In this document: piece after piece, positions 1 through 9,026 of the stretch | How the letters are laid out: the number at the start of each line of letters is the position of its first letter | Position numbering within the stretch: position 1 is the stretch's first letter | Source of the DNA: Stentor coeruleus | Taxonomy: Eukaryota > Ciliophora > Heterotrichea > Heterotrichida > Stentoridae | Direction: 5' to 3' | Length of the DNA: 24,975 nt | NCBI GenBank assembly: GCA_001970955.1 | Contig: MPUH01001064.1 | Coordinates: 1 to 24,975 of the forward strand | Translations under genes and position numbers: made by a program | The notes under the pieces: model-generated | The model's input: the letters and a program-made list of their open reading frames with translations, nothing else | Databases searched by the model: none | What the model was told of the DNA's origin: nothing

Positions 1-182
1 GTTCATAGTTTATGGGATTGTTTTTAGGAGGAATGTATGGGCTTATTATTAGTAATAAACCGAATTTGGCTAGATTTGATAGTTTGGGAACAGATTATTT
101 ACTAGGGAGGATTGCTAATGATGAAATTATGCAATGGGGAAGCGAAAGTACAGTTTTGGATAGCAAGGTTCCTAAGGGATAA
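1..182 (+). CDS. 3' end of an unrecognised protein gene, cut by the window edge
   Basis: An open frame runs from about base 9 to a TAA at 180-182. From the ATG at 12 it encodes 56 residues. The first part (GLFLGGMYGLII) is a small glycine-rich hydrophobic helix that could span a membrane; the rest is a polar tail ending in VPKG. The frame is closed by a TAG at 6-8 just upstream. The window opens with GTTCATAG, which could be the tail of a very short intron ending in AG, as in heterotrich ciliates with 15-16 base introns; in that case this is a last exon. The strongly G-rich, C-poor DNA that follows (241-360) matches what lies downstream of the other + genes here and supports a real gene end. 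Alternatively the ATG at 12 is a true start of a tiny membrane protein. I do not recognise the family. Confidence 0.45.
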
Positions 183-756
183 TAGATAAAAAAAAAATTA
201 GGAAAGGTTTTTTATTGAGTTTTTATAGGATTTGCATTTTTGACTTTTTTATAAGGTTTTTGGGTCTGAGTTTCAAGATTCTATTTGATTTAGAATTTAG
301 TTAGGTGGGTTTATGGTGTTGTGGATATGTGATTTTATTGGAATTTACTAGGGGCAACCTTTTTATGTTTAGTTTAGGCATTTTCAGTTTATATCGGTTT
401 TGGAAAATAAGTTTTATTTTATGTTTATGCTAAGGAGTATAATAATTCTGTTTTTTTATATATAATTTTTGGTATTTCTACTTTTATATAAAGTTTCTTT
501 ATCTTTTTTAACGTTTACTACAATTTCTTATATTTCCTGCCTAAAACTTTGCATAATTCATTTATAGACAGGCTGTTATATTCAATTTTATTTGGATTTA
601 AAACAGAAACTAGTCAGGATTTGAATTTTTAATAAGATTTTTATTGATATTTCGATAAACTTCAAGTATCCCGCAATCATTATATGGCCCAATAACATTT
701 AAGATTTAATAAAAAATGGCATAAGTAGGATGAAAATTTATTGTAAAATAATAAAT
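183..756. other. intergenic region upstream of the linker histone gene
   Basis: No convincing gene. Bases 183-420 are G-rich and C-poor on the + strand (line 301-360 holds 19 G and 4 C), as expected downstream of a + gene. Bases 420-756 are A+T-rich without clear skew. An in-frame ATG at 730 lies nine codons before the preferred histone start. No certain promoter element is visible. Confidence 0.5.
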
Positions 757-1539
757 ATGAAGGGAGATCAAAAAAAGCAAGCCTCACATCCAGGATATGT
801 TGAAATGATTGCAAAGGCAATCATAGCGTTAAATGAGCGAACTGGTTCTTCAGTTCCTGCCATTGTAAAGTTTATACAATCAAATTACAAAGACACCGAG
901 TTAGTTCACATTAAAACTCAGCTTAAACGTCTAGGCACACAAGGTAAACTAGTTCGTAACAAGAACTCCTATAAACTAGGTGACGATCTTAAGCGACAGT
1001 TCAAGAAAACCGAGAAAAAAAAAACAGCCGTTGCTCCTGAAAAACCTAAAAAGGCTGAAAAAGCTGTAAAAGTTGAAAAAGATAAAAAACCTGCTAAGAA
1101 TCAGAAAAAAGCTGATAAACCTAAACCAGCTGAAAAAAAACCAAAGAAATCTGTAGAGAAAAAGCAAACCAAAAAGAAAACAGACAAAAAAACTACTGAA
1201 AAAGCAAAATCCAAGCCTAAGAAAAATACTAATGCTTTATCTAATGTCCCAGCACCTAAACCTGAAGAAGCTTCTCCAACAAAAGCTAAAACACCAAGTG
1301 CCAAAGCAACCCCCAAAGTCGCTACAAAAGAAGCATCCCCAGTCAAAGTTTCAGTTAAAAAAGAAAGCCCCAAAAAAGCATCCCCCAAAAAAGCATCCCC
1401 TAAAAAAGCTTCCCCTAAAAAAGCTCCTATCAAAAAAACCCCAGCTAAAAAAACTCCAAGCAAAAAATCAGGTAAAACTTCAGCTAAAAAACCTACTAAA
1501 TCTGGTGTTTCCAAGAAAAGCAAAGCAATTACTAGATAA
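757..1539 (+). CDS. linker histone H1 with H15 globular domain and Lys/Pro/Ala-rich tail
   Basis: Encodes 260 residues from the ATG at 757. Residues about 8-70 form a winged-helix H15 domain: HPGYVEMIAKAIIALNER, then SSVPAIVKFI, then a basic third helix with LKRLGTQGKLVRNKNSYKL. The remainder is a lysine-rich tail built of KKA, PKK and SPKK elements, including four perfect PKKAS/P units. The family binds linker DNA and the nucleosome dyad and compacts chromatin; SPKK-type sites are typical targets of cyclin-dependent kinases. An in-frame ATG at 730 would add nine residues (269 total). I prefer 757 because its A/T-rich context resembles the other starts here and the extra residues are not needed for the fold. 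Tetrahymena macronuclear H1 lacks a globular domain, so its presence is informative about lineage. The stop is 76 bases before the next + gene. Confidence 0.9.
   Translation: MKGDQKKQASHPGYVEMIAKAIIALNERTGSSVPAIVKFIQSNYKDTELVHIKTQLKRLGTQGKLVRNKNSYKLGDDLKRQFKKTEKKKTAVAPEKPKKAEKAVKVEKDKKPAKNQKKADKPKPAEKKPKKSVEKKQTKKKTDKKTTEKAKSKPKKNTNALSNVPAPKPEEASPTKAKTPSAKATPKVATKEASPVKVSVKKESPKKASPKKASPKKASPKKAPIKKTPAKKTPSKKSGKTSAKKPTKSGVSKKSKAITR
1369..1428 (+). repeat. four tandem 15-base units inside the H1 tail
   Basis: Units at 1369, 1384, 1399 and 1414 each encode Pro-Lys-Lys-Ala-Ser (the last ends in Pro). The first two are identical and the others differ only at third positions apart from the last codon. 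This is recent in-frame repeat growth in the histone tail. Confidence 0.9.
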
Positions 1540-1615
1540 AATAATTATAATTTTTGGCTTTCCTTCAAAATACATAATTTTTCTAAGCTTTTTAAATTGA
1601 TTTATAAAAAATAAT

Positions 1616-2554
1616 ATGGGAGATTCAAGTTACGAAGAAATATTGTGTAAACCAAAACCATTATCAAGTTTTTCAGTTGCTTCTTATAACATATTAGCTG
1701 ATGCATATTCAAGTTATATGACTCATTGTCCTGGGAATTTTTTAAGTTTTGAATACCGGTCAAGTCTGATATTTGATGAAATTCGAGAAATGGATGCTGA
1801 TTTTGTTTGTTTACAAGAAGTTGATAGGTATTATGATTATATGGAACCTTTTTTTAAAAATCAAGGATATGAGAGCTTATGGATGAAAAGGCCTAGTTAT
1901 TGGAATCCTGATGGGTCTTTGATTGCTTGGAAAAAAAATGTATGGGAATTGGTTGAGGCTATGAATTTAAGTTTTAATGAACATCCTATATGCCAAAAGA
2001 ATCAAGACTATGCTAGAAATGGAGTTGGGGTTGTTGGCATGTTTAGAAATAAAGAAAATCAATCTGGGGTTATAATTGGAACCGCGCATTTTTACTGGGA
2101 TCCAGCTTTAGAAAATGTGAAGTTTTTACAGAGTGTTATGTTTAAAAGCGCTGTGTATAGAATGAAAGAGAAATATTCAGTCCCTGTAGTTATAACTGGG
2201 GATTTTAATAGTTTACCTGATAGTCCTCCAATAAAATACTTAACAAATCAAGAGTTTTCATTGAATTTAGAGTTATATTCCCATAAGGAAATACTAGTTA
2301 TAGAAAAACCACAAGAATTTACTTTATTTTCATCATATGCTAATTACTCTGAATTAAGGTATCCAGAATATACAAATTATACACCAGATTTCAAAGGATG
2401 CATTGATTATATTTTATATTCAGAAGGACTTCGAGTTATAAATTTGAGAAAAGTTCTAGATAGTAATGATTTGAAACAATATAAAGGACTTCCTTCTGAG
2501 AAACATCCTTCAGACCACTTACCTCTACAAGTTTGGTTCTCAGGAAGTGATTAA
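1616..2554 (+). CDS. CCR4/Angel/nocturnin-type endonuclease/exonuclease/phosphatase protein
   Basis: A 312-residue protein that is almost entirely one EEP (DNase I-like) domain. The metal and catalytic signatures occur in order: SYNILAD with N25, CLQEVD with E68, the histidine of GTAHFYWDP (H158), TGDFNSLPDS with D196 and N198, CIDYI with D264, and the terminal SDHLPL with D300/H301. SYNILAD and the HFYWDP block are typical of the CCR4 deadenylase branch (CCR4, Angel, nocturnin, PDE12) rather than of DNase I or AP endonuclease. It probably removes poly(A) or other 3' nucleotides or phosphates from RNA. No leucine-rich repeats precede the domain, so it is not a full CCR4 that docks on CAF1; Angel or nocturnin-like is closer. 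No signal or targeting peptide is evident, so a cytosolic or nuclear location is inferred. Confidence 0.88.
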   Translation: MGDSSYEEILCKPKPLSSFSVASYNILADAYSSYMTHCPGNFLSFEYRSSLIFDEIREMDADFVCLQEVDRYYDYMEPFFKNQGYESLWMKRPSYWNPDGSLIAWKKNVWELVEAMNLSFNEHPICQKNQDYARNGVGVVGMFRNKENQSGVIIGTAHFYWDPALENVKFLQSVMFKSAVYRMKEKYSVPVVITGDFNSLPDSPPIKYLTNQEFSLNLELYSHKEILVIEKPQEFTLFSSYANYSELRYPEYTNYTPDFKGCIDYILYSEGLRVINLRKVLDSNDLKQYKGLPSEKHPSDHLPLQVWFSGSD

Positions 2555-3006
2555 TTAATTATATTGATAGGGTGTTAGAGAAAAAATATATTAAAATTTC
2601 ATGAGTATGTTGATAGTTTATATGCTAAAAGGAAAAAATAGTTTGATTTATAAATAATTTTGTTTATAATAATATGTTATAAAACTACCTTTTCATCTAA
2701 TAAAAGTTTTATATTCCTCAAAACACAATCCTAGTTTATTTTTACCAGTTCTAAAAATCATATCATTTTTCTGCAAAAACTAAAAAATCATATAAATCTT
2801 TAACCAAAAATTAAATCTTAAAAATGAAAAAAATAAAATCTCACAAACCTATAAACAAACCTATACTTCTTTAATCCTAACCAAATTCAAAATATTATCA
2901 AAACACTCTTCCTCTTATTATAAACCCTTCATCCATCAAAAACTTTCTTTAAATCCTCATCCTCTAACATCAAAAATTAAATTATGCAAATTATCCAAAC
3001 CTCCTC
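2555..3006. other. convergent intergenic region with a composition flip
   Basis: Spacer between the 3' ends of the nuclease gene (+) and the coiled-coil gene (-). The first ~90 bases are G-biased; from about 2690 the + strand becomes C-rich with almost no G (2881-2940 has 17 C and 0 G; 2941-3000 has 14 C and 1 G). No gene or RNA is recognisable. The change marks where the 3' flank of one gene gives way to that of the other. Confidence 0.6.
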
Positions 3007-3885
3007 TCACATACTAATAAACTTATCCTTCAATTCTTCAAGTTTTAACTCATATTTATTCTTCAACTCAATCAAATTCTTCATCCTACTCTGTTTTTTC
3101 TGTTTAATCAACGACGACACATACTGTTTCTCATCATATTCAATAATTTTTTTCGACTCAATTTCCTTTTTCAAAAAATCCCTAACAATCGTAATCCTAT
3201 CTCTATAAAAATTCTCAATATTTTCTATAATAAGAATTTTCTCTTGTTCTTGCATTTTCCTCTCTTCCCTCTCCTTTCTTTTAGCTTCAAGTTCCTTTTG
3301 TTTTTTTATGATTTTTTTTTCTTTTAATATTTTCTCACTAGCTCTTTGGATTAGTTGTTTTTTAAGTATTTTCTGCTGTTCATGCATCCTTGAGAGTTCT
3401 TTTATATACTTTTTTTCATTGTATTCATGATATTTCATGACTTTTTTGATTTTTTTCTTTGGGGTTTGTTGATGTAACAATGTGATTTCTTCTAAAACTT
3501 TATTGAATTCGTTTTTTTTTTTAAGGAAAAAGTTTTGTATTTCGAATTGGTCTTTGTTGGAAAGTTCGCTTTTTCCTAGAGTAAATGGGAATTTGGAACT
3601 TATGAGGGAGTAGACGGATTTTATTACTTGTTGTGAGGTTTCTTTGCTAAGAGCATCGATTTCTTCACGGTTTTTTAGCGAAGAAAGGGAGGTTTTGGCT
3701 GATCTGTGTCGAGGTGAAGATTGGGAACTTACTTTTTGACTTGATCTTAAACTTTTTTTACTTGTCGGTTCAGCTTTTTTTGTTATATTCGCCTGCTCGG
3801 TTGGGTCTGAGGAAAGGATTTGATCAGAAAACAATCCTTGCATGTTTTCATCAGTATCACTATACTCGTTTTGATTGTCGATCAT
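3007..3885 (-). CDS. coiled-coil protein, possibly centrosome/basal-body associated
   Basis: A 292-residue, highly charged protein. Residues 1-75 are acidic then Ser/Lys-rich and probably disordered (a run of S, K and R around 40-70). Residues about 105-290 are a long Lys/Glu/Gln/Arg coiled coil (KEKKIIKKQKELEAKRKERE). The last third contains ENFYRDRITIVRDFL followed by regularly spaced hydrophobics. This resembles the C-terminal coiled coil of CEP95-type centrosomal proteins, but coiled coils resemble one another easily and I would not name it on this. It ends with TGA, the only TGA stop seen here; a TAA follows 11 codons further on. The sense strand is C-rich in the 5' half and G-rich in the 3' half. 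A ciliary or cytoskeletal role is only a guess. Confidence 0.7.
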   Translation of the reverse strand: MIDNQNEYSDTDENMQGLFSDQILSSDPTEQANITKKAEPTSKKSLRSSQKVSSQSSPRHRSAKTSLSSLKNREEIDALSKETSQQVIKSVYSLISSKFPFTLGKSELSNKDQFEIQNFFLKKKNEFNKVLEEITLLHQQTPKKKIKKVMKYHEYNEKKYIKELSRMHEQQKILKKQLIQRASEKILKEKKIIKKQKELEAKRKEREERKMQEQEKILIIENIENFYRDRITIVRDFLKKEIESKKIIEYDEKQYVSSLIKQKKQSRMKNLIELKNKYELKLEELKDKFISM

Positions 3886-5212
3886 GTAATTTTTATTAGC
3901 TTATATAAAATATTTAATTTGATATTATGAAATGCTAATAAGATTGAGATTTTAGATTTATGTAAAATTTTATGATTGGATTAAGGTTAATAAAAGGATT
4001 TTTGGAGGTTTCTGATATGAGATTAGGTTACTAGTTTTGGATGTTAAAGAGAGGGCTTATGGTAAATATTGAATTTTAAGAGGAATTATGAGTTTAAATT
4101 GTTTGAAGTAAGGCAATAGGAATTGATATTGAAACTTACAGACAAATTTTATGCTTACTTAGAGGTAGAAGGTTGAATTATATTATAAAATTCAAATAAC
4201 TTTTTGTATATTGCCTTAAAAGAAAAAGCTTAGTAGATATTTTAGATGGTAGAAATAATGAGAACATAAGCTAGTAATTGACATAGATGCTTTATTTTTG
4301 AAAGGCAAGATTTTTGCCAATAGNAAGCTAGTAATTGACATAGATGCTTTATTTTTGAAAGGCAAGATTTTTGCCAATAGGAAATCAACCAGATAGACAA
4401 TATATTAATGATCTTATTTATGAAAACCTTGATAATTAGACTGCAAAGTGCTATTGCCAGAATATATTTTATTAAAGTTTATTGCGGATTATAAGATAAA
4501 TAAGTAGTTTTAAGCTTAGGGTTTGAGAAATTATAAGTTTTTATATATGATTTGAAGTTTTGGATGAGTTTTATGGGATAAAGGAAAAATCATGAGTAAA
4601 AAGTTAAGATGTGGATTGGGTGGAAGAGATGATAAAAAGTTGGGTGTTAAATAGTAGAAAAAAGATAAAGATAAAATATGATTTTAGGTATATAGGCTAA
4701 GATTCAAAAAATTAGTCTAAAGGTTTACCTTTTTATCTTTAACACACCTTTTGGAAAAAATTTTCACTAAGCATAAACTTAGAAAATCCCTATAAAAATA
4801 ATAACAACTACACAGCATCTAAAAAAAGACACAAGCCTAACCCACCTTTTCTTATCCTATCATTTTAACAGTCGAAATCTAGTCTTGAAAATTGCACCTA
4901 TAATTCTCCATATCATAAAAATCAAACTCCACAACTCCTAAAAACAAACACTTATACTTATACCTTTTCCTCCTTAATTAAACTTAATCATATAACCAAA
5001 AAAAAAGTTTATAAACACATTTTATATAGAATTTTTGCTCTGCTATGACTTTTTCTTCTTAACCAAGAATTTTCTTAATTTTAATTTTCAAAGTCTATTA
5101 GGTAATAATCCAAACAGGACTTTTATCATAAAATAAGAACTGTTTAAAGGGTTTTCCACCTACACATCTCACAGAGTTTTCCTTTAAATTGTTGTGTGTG
5201 GATGGTTTATAA
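3886..5212. other. divergent intergenic region between coiled-coil and cyclin genes
   Basis: No convincing gene. The + strand is G-rich and C-poor next to the - gene (4021-4080 has 16 G and 2 C) and turns C-rich near 4730, reaching 18 C and 0 G in 4921-4980 before the cyclin start. Each half is therefore C-rich on the sense strand of its own gene. The region contains one assembly joint (N at 4324). Short in-frame stretches around 4330-4440 look weakly protein-like but are too short to call. Confidence 0.55.
4268..4380. repeat. 56-base direct duplicate around a single N (assembly joint)
   Basis: Bases 4268-4323 and 4325-4380 are identical, separated only by an N at 4324. This pattern is expected when two overlapping contig ends are placed side by side instead of being merged. 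The true sequence probably has one copy. Confidence 0.85.
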
Positions 5213-5773
5213 ATGTCACTAATCGAAGGATTTGTTTCACTAGCGAACGAAAGATTAGAAAAAAATGCGTCAGATGATCAAGAACGGGAAGTATTAGAGC
5301 TCTTCTCGCTTCCTAAGCCTCTTCCAATGCGACTTGAAGGCTTTATAGATAATTTCATATATCGACTTGACCTTCAGCAAAACATAATTCCCTATGCATT
5401 TCTTATCATAGAGAAGTTTTTTGACCGTATCACACTATATAATATACACAAACTTGTCTTTACAGCTTTAGTTTTGGTTTATAAATTTTTCTCAGACATG
5501 CCAGCATCCAACAATTGTTTAGAAAAAATTGGTCTTTTAAAAACTGGGGAATTAGCTAGGCTAGAAATATCTATGCTAAAAGAAATAGATTGGATAATCG
5601 GGTTTTTAGATATAGAAAAAATTGAGGAAAGGCTCATTGAAGCGGGAAAAATGAAAGATATTCGAATTGATGACTGTGAAAATGATGATGAAATCGAAGA
5701 TGATGACACAGATTTTACGGAGTATGGAAGCAATTGTAGCTTTTCTGAACTTAGTGCTTTTTTCCCGAGCTAG
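5213..5773 (+). CDS. PHO80-like (P/U-type) cyclin
   Basis: A 186-residue protein whose middle (about 40-140) is a single cyclin box of the PHO80/cyclin U family. Landmarks are IIPYAFLIIEKFFDRI, NIHKLVFTALVLVYKFFSD (the KFxxD core, K91 to D95), then CLEKIGLLKTGELARLEISML, matching the family's N-x-x-x-x-KVGGI-x-x-x-EMNRLE block, with E117. Family members activate PHO85/CDK5-class kinases and link nutrients, cell cycle or polarity; here the kinase partner is unknown. The C-terminus (150-170) is very acidic (CENDDEIEDDDTD), an unusual addition that could be disordered. The start is supported by the C-rich leader ending immediately before it and by the short N-terminal extension. It ends in TAG. 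The length fits small members of this family. Confidence 0.85.
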   Translation: MSLIEGFVSLANERLEKNASDDQEREVLELFSLPKPLPMRLEGFIDNFIYRLDLQQNIIPYAFLIIEKFFDRITLYNIHKLVFTALVLVYKFFSDMPASNNCLEKIGLLKTGELARLEISMLKEIDWIIGFLDIEKIEERLIEAGKMKDIRIDDCENDDEIEDDDTDFTEYGSNCSFSELSAFFPS

Positions 5774-6701
5774 GGTGATGAGGATTGATGTAATTAAATG
5801 TATAAGTATAGTTGATTAAAAGGTTTTTGGTGGAAAGTAGGTTTTTATTAGGAGAAAAGAGACTAAAAAGTTTTTTTTGTGGATTTTGGAGGAAATACGC
5901 TTTTATGATGGGAATGGTTGAGTTTAGAAAAAAAAATATCATGTAATGATTGTTTGGAGTTGATGAGAAAGTGGAAGATTATGATTAAAAATTATAATTA
6001 TATGGCTCTTTTTTAGTTAAATCAAAAGAGAATTTTAATTTCAAAAGGTTTCAGATAAGAAGAGATGTTAAAATTAGTTTTGTTTTATTTTCTAAGGTTT
6101 TTAGGGTGGTTAGTCTTACCTAGGACAAAAAAACTTATTGTGAAATGCTTAATATTACAAGAAATCATCAGGCTCTGCTGAGAAAACGATTAAATGCGGT
6201 GAATGGAACTGAAAGAAGTTGATAAGAAATTAATGTTTTTTATCGTAGAAGCCCATTAAATTTGATAAACTTGGCTGGTTTCATATATGTGTTTTTAGGT
6301 TATTGATATGTGGTAAAAGCATTGATATTATGATTAAAGGTTATTTAGGAAATTTGAGGATTCCTTTTTATGATTTTTTCTGAGATTTGATAAAATTATC
6401 CATTCTTAAGCAGATTTTATTTATTTTGAATCAGAATTATATAAGAATGCTATGGAAGTATTGTGTGAGAAAATCTAATAAGCTAACTATCATAAAAAGA
6501 ATCAGTATAACATTAGAAAGATCATGAGTTTTGTATATTAAATCATGTAATCATATTCCCTAATAGGATTTTTATCTTTTAAACCCATAATCCTTATATA
6601 TCCAATTCTACAAACCTTAAAAATTCTACTCCTGTTCAAAACTAATAAATCCTATCTCACAAACTCAGCAAGGCTCCAAATATGTTAAAATACTCATATC
6701 A
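5774..6701. other. intergenic region between cyclin and TTC39-like genes
   Basis: G-rich, C-poor 3' flank at 5774-5900 (5821-5880 has 16 G and 1 C), mixed composition in the middle, and a C-rich leader from about 6545 to the next start. A 25-codon frame at 6145-6222 lies in a slightly more G+C-rich patch but has no recognisable motif. I see no RNA gene. Confidence 0.5.
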
Positions 6702-9026
6702 ATGGAGCTCCTAGAAGAATCCGATATGCTCAGCACCCTACCTGATGCAAGAACTCTTATCCAAGGGTTCCAAAAGCTTACAGAAAAAAGGTACCTTCTA
6801 TTAAAAAGAGGTAAAATCCTCAAACTAAAAATTTTCAGATACGTCACTTTTACCAACGACTCTCTAATCTATTATTCAACCGCTACATCTCAATTAGAAA
6901 AAGGTACAATCAGTTTACAAAAGTCCATTGCTGTACCTTTTATATCACCAATTCCTCAATACCGAGTCTGTATAAAAATAATGACCTACAAATCCTCAGA
7001 GTTTTATATCTTCTGTCATAATGATAACGAGTTAGAAATCATGATGACTTATATAAAACTAGCATCCAATAGTATGCTTCAAAGCATTTTAGATAAATTA
7101 TGCTTTAATGCAATAGATCAAGAATTTCAAGCTTTAAACGACTTAAAAACTCCAAAAAACCTTAAACTCGACCTTTTGACCCCAAAAAATGTTATTTCAA
7201 GGTTCCTTTTTTCTCCAACTGCTGATGGGAATTTTGATGCACCCGAAGAAAATATCGTGTTAAAATTCCCAAAAAATGCTAAAGAAAATGTTAAAGGATC
7301 ATATACAGAACATGCTGAAATTGAAGAAACTATTATAGAAGTTCAAGAAATGCATACAGAAAAACTGTCGTTTTTCCAAACAAATCGATTATTGGATTTT
7401 AAAATATTAGAAGATGCGCCAATAGAAGAAATACGTGAACTTGGGGTTAAGTATATGTGGAATTATCAATTAGAATATGCTCGAAAGACCTTTGAAACAA
7501 TACAAAAACACGATATTAGAAGTTCATTATTTATAGCTGAAACTTATCTGTTTAGATTATTGATAACAGGAAGAAAATGTGATATTAAAAGTAGTATGGA
7601 AAAGCTAGAAGAGTTCGAAAAGATAGTCCAAGTATCTGAAGAGCCTTTTTCCGAGATATTTTTAGCTGAACTTATGCTTTTTAAATCTATAGTCCTAGTT
7701 GTAACTGGGCAAAAGTTTAAAGCGTTTATCAGTTTAAGAAATTGTTGGAAAACATATAAGAAATATGAAAATGCTAAAGGGGATGATTTAGATGTTAAGG
7801 CAAGAGTTGAACTTGGTTTAGGTTTATTTTTGTTACTTATATCTTTATCCCCTATATCAATATCAACAATATTAAGATTAGCAGGGTTTTCAAGTGATAG
7901 AGCAGAGGGTCTTGGACATTTACACAAATGTTATGAGCTTAATAGTTCAAGATCTCCTTTTGCAGGGATTTTATTAAGTCTTTATTATATAGACTTAGAG
8001 CCAGATATTACTAAAGCAACAAGTATTATAGAAAGTCTTAGTGAAAAATACCCAGGATGTGTGTTGTTTCATTGGGTCAATAGCGTAATTTCATGGAAAA
8101 ACAACCAATTAGAATGCGCGATTGAATATTTAAATAAAGCTTTAAGATACTGTGGAGAAGGTCTAAGTAATGAAGCTGCGTTTATAAAATATGAACTTGG
8201 TTGGTTTTATTTTCTACGTTTTGAATGGTCCTTAGCTCGAAAACAATTCGAAAGTATCTTACTTGAAACTTTATCTTTAAGTTCAGAACTTGATAGTATC
8301 GTCAAAGATTTTGTCACAACAGGCAAGTTGGAAAACACCCAAAAAATAACTTTAGAAAATTTGTGTAAAGGGAAAAAACATTCAAAAAAAAACAAAAACT
8401 GGCTTGAAAGCGATAAAAACTTAGACAGGGTGTATCTTCCACACAAGTCTTGTCTTATAACTCAATTTGTATCATGTATAGCGACACTAGAAAAAATCGA
8501 TGAAACCTGGCTTAAAATTATCCAAGCTTCAGCTAATACAGGTGGAAATTCTGACTTAGATAATGATTTTGGGGGTTTAAGTTATAGTTTTCAATGTAGG
8601 AAATCTACAATATTACTTCCTTATGAAGTTATATATTTCATGAAGCAACATACAAAACTTTTACCTTATATGTTATCTAGGATTTTTACTATTGCTGATG
8701 AAACTTTAGGGAAAATTGATAGAAATTATAAAGAAAATTGGCCTGAGTATACATCGGCAAAAATGTTACAAATTATGGCTCTTGCGTTAAATGGGGATAC
8801 TACACGGGCTATTGATGTTTGTATTGATGCTTTACAGTATGTTGATCAATTACCTAATTGGGCTTTGTATATTGCCCCACATACTTTGTATTGGTGTTCA
8901 AGGGTGTTTATTGTTGAAGATAGGAAACCAGAAGCTGCCGGGTTTTTGAAAAAAGCTAAGAGATATAAAAATTATATTTTTGATATACATACGAAAATTG
9001 AAAGGGTACTTACTGAGATGATTTAG
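6702..9026 (+). CDS. TTC39/IML2 family protein with an N-terminal PH-like domain
   Basis: A 774-residue protein. Residues about 28-121 look like a pleckstrin-homology domain: KRYLLLKRGKILKLK, alternating strands through TFTNDSLIYY, and a final helix after FYIFCHNDNELEIMMTYIKL. From about 225 to the end it follows the TTC39/IML2 (DUF3808) helical-repeat family. The hallmark GLGLFLLLISLSP followed by LAGFSSDRAEGLGHL is near residues 370-405, KYPGCVLFHWVNSVI follows, and the family's C-terminal block begins NWALYIAPHTLYWCSR and ends in a Tyr-rich helix. A lysine-rich insert sits near 555-575. Yeast IML2 acts in inclusion-body clearance linked to lipid droplets; animal TTC39B affects lipid metabolism. 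A membrane- or phosphoinositide-binding role for the PH part is inferred. Ends in TAG. Confidence 0.85.
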   Translation: MELLEESDMLSTLPDARTLIQGFQKLTEKRYLLLKRGKILKLKIFRYVTFTNDSLIYYSTATSQLEKGTISLQKSIAVPFISPIPQYRVCIKIMTYKSSEFYIFCHNDNELEIMMTYIKLASNSMLQSILDKLCFNAIDQEFQALNDLKTPKNLKLDLLTPKNVISRFLFSPTADGNFDAPEENIVLKFPKNAKENVKGSYTEHAEIEETIIEVQEMHTEKLSFFQTNRLLDFKILEDAPIEEIRELGVKYMWNYQLEYARKTFETIQKHDIRSSLFIAETYLFRLLITGRKCDIKSSMEKLEEFEKIVQVSEEPFSEIFLAELMLFKSIVLVVTGQKFKAFISLRNCWKTYKKYENAKGDDLDVKARVELGLGLFLLLISLSPISISTILRLAGFSSDRAEGLGHLHKCYELNSSRSPFAGILLSLYYIDLEPDITKATSIIESLSEKYPGCVLFHWVNSVISWKNNQLECAIEYLNKALRYCGEGLSNEAAFIKYELGWFYFLRFEWSLARKQFESILLETLSLSSELDSIVKDFVTTGKLENTQKITLENLCKGKKHSKKNKNWLESDKNLDRVYLPHKSCLITQFVSCIATLEKIDETWLKIIQASANTGGNSDLDNDFGGLSYSFQCRKSTILLPYEVIYFMKQHTKLLPYMLSRIFTIADETLGKIDRNYKENWPEYTSAKMLQIMALALNGDTTRAIDVCIDALQYVDQLPNWALYIAPHTLYWCSRVFIVEDRKPEAAGFLKKAKRYKNYIFDIHTKIERVLTEMI

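Noticed and set aside
1101..1523. A 140-codon open frame on the - strand opposite the histone tail
   Set aside because: It is the hydrophobic mirror image of the lysine-rich H1 tail (AAA read as TTT); no independent coding signal.
1232..1600. A second + frame of 122 codons overlapping the H1 gene
   Set aside because: A Lys/Pro/Leu shadow of the same repeats in another frame; the H1 frame has the H15 domain.
6145..6222. A 25-codon frame in a slightly more G+C-rich patch upstream of the TTC39-like gene
   Set aside because: Too short, without motif, and in neither the leader nor the 3' flank of a gene.
7544..7927. A 127-codon - frame inside the TTC39-like gene
   Set aside because: It lies opposite the family's most conserved segment, which is the real coding frame.
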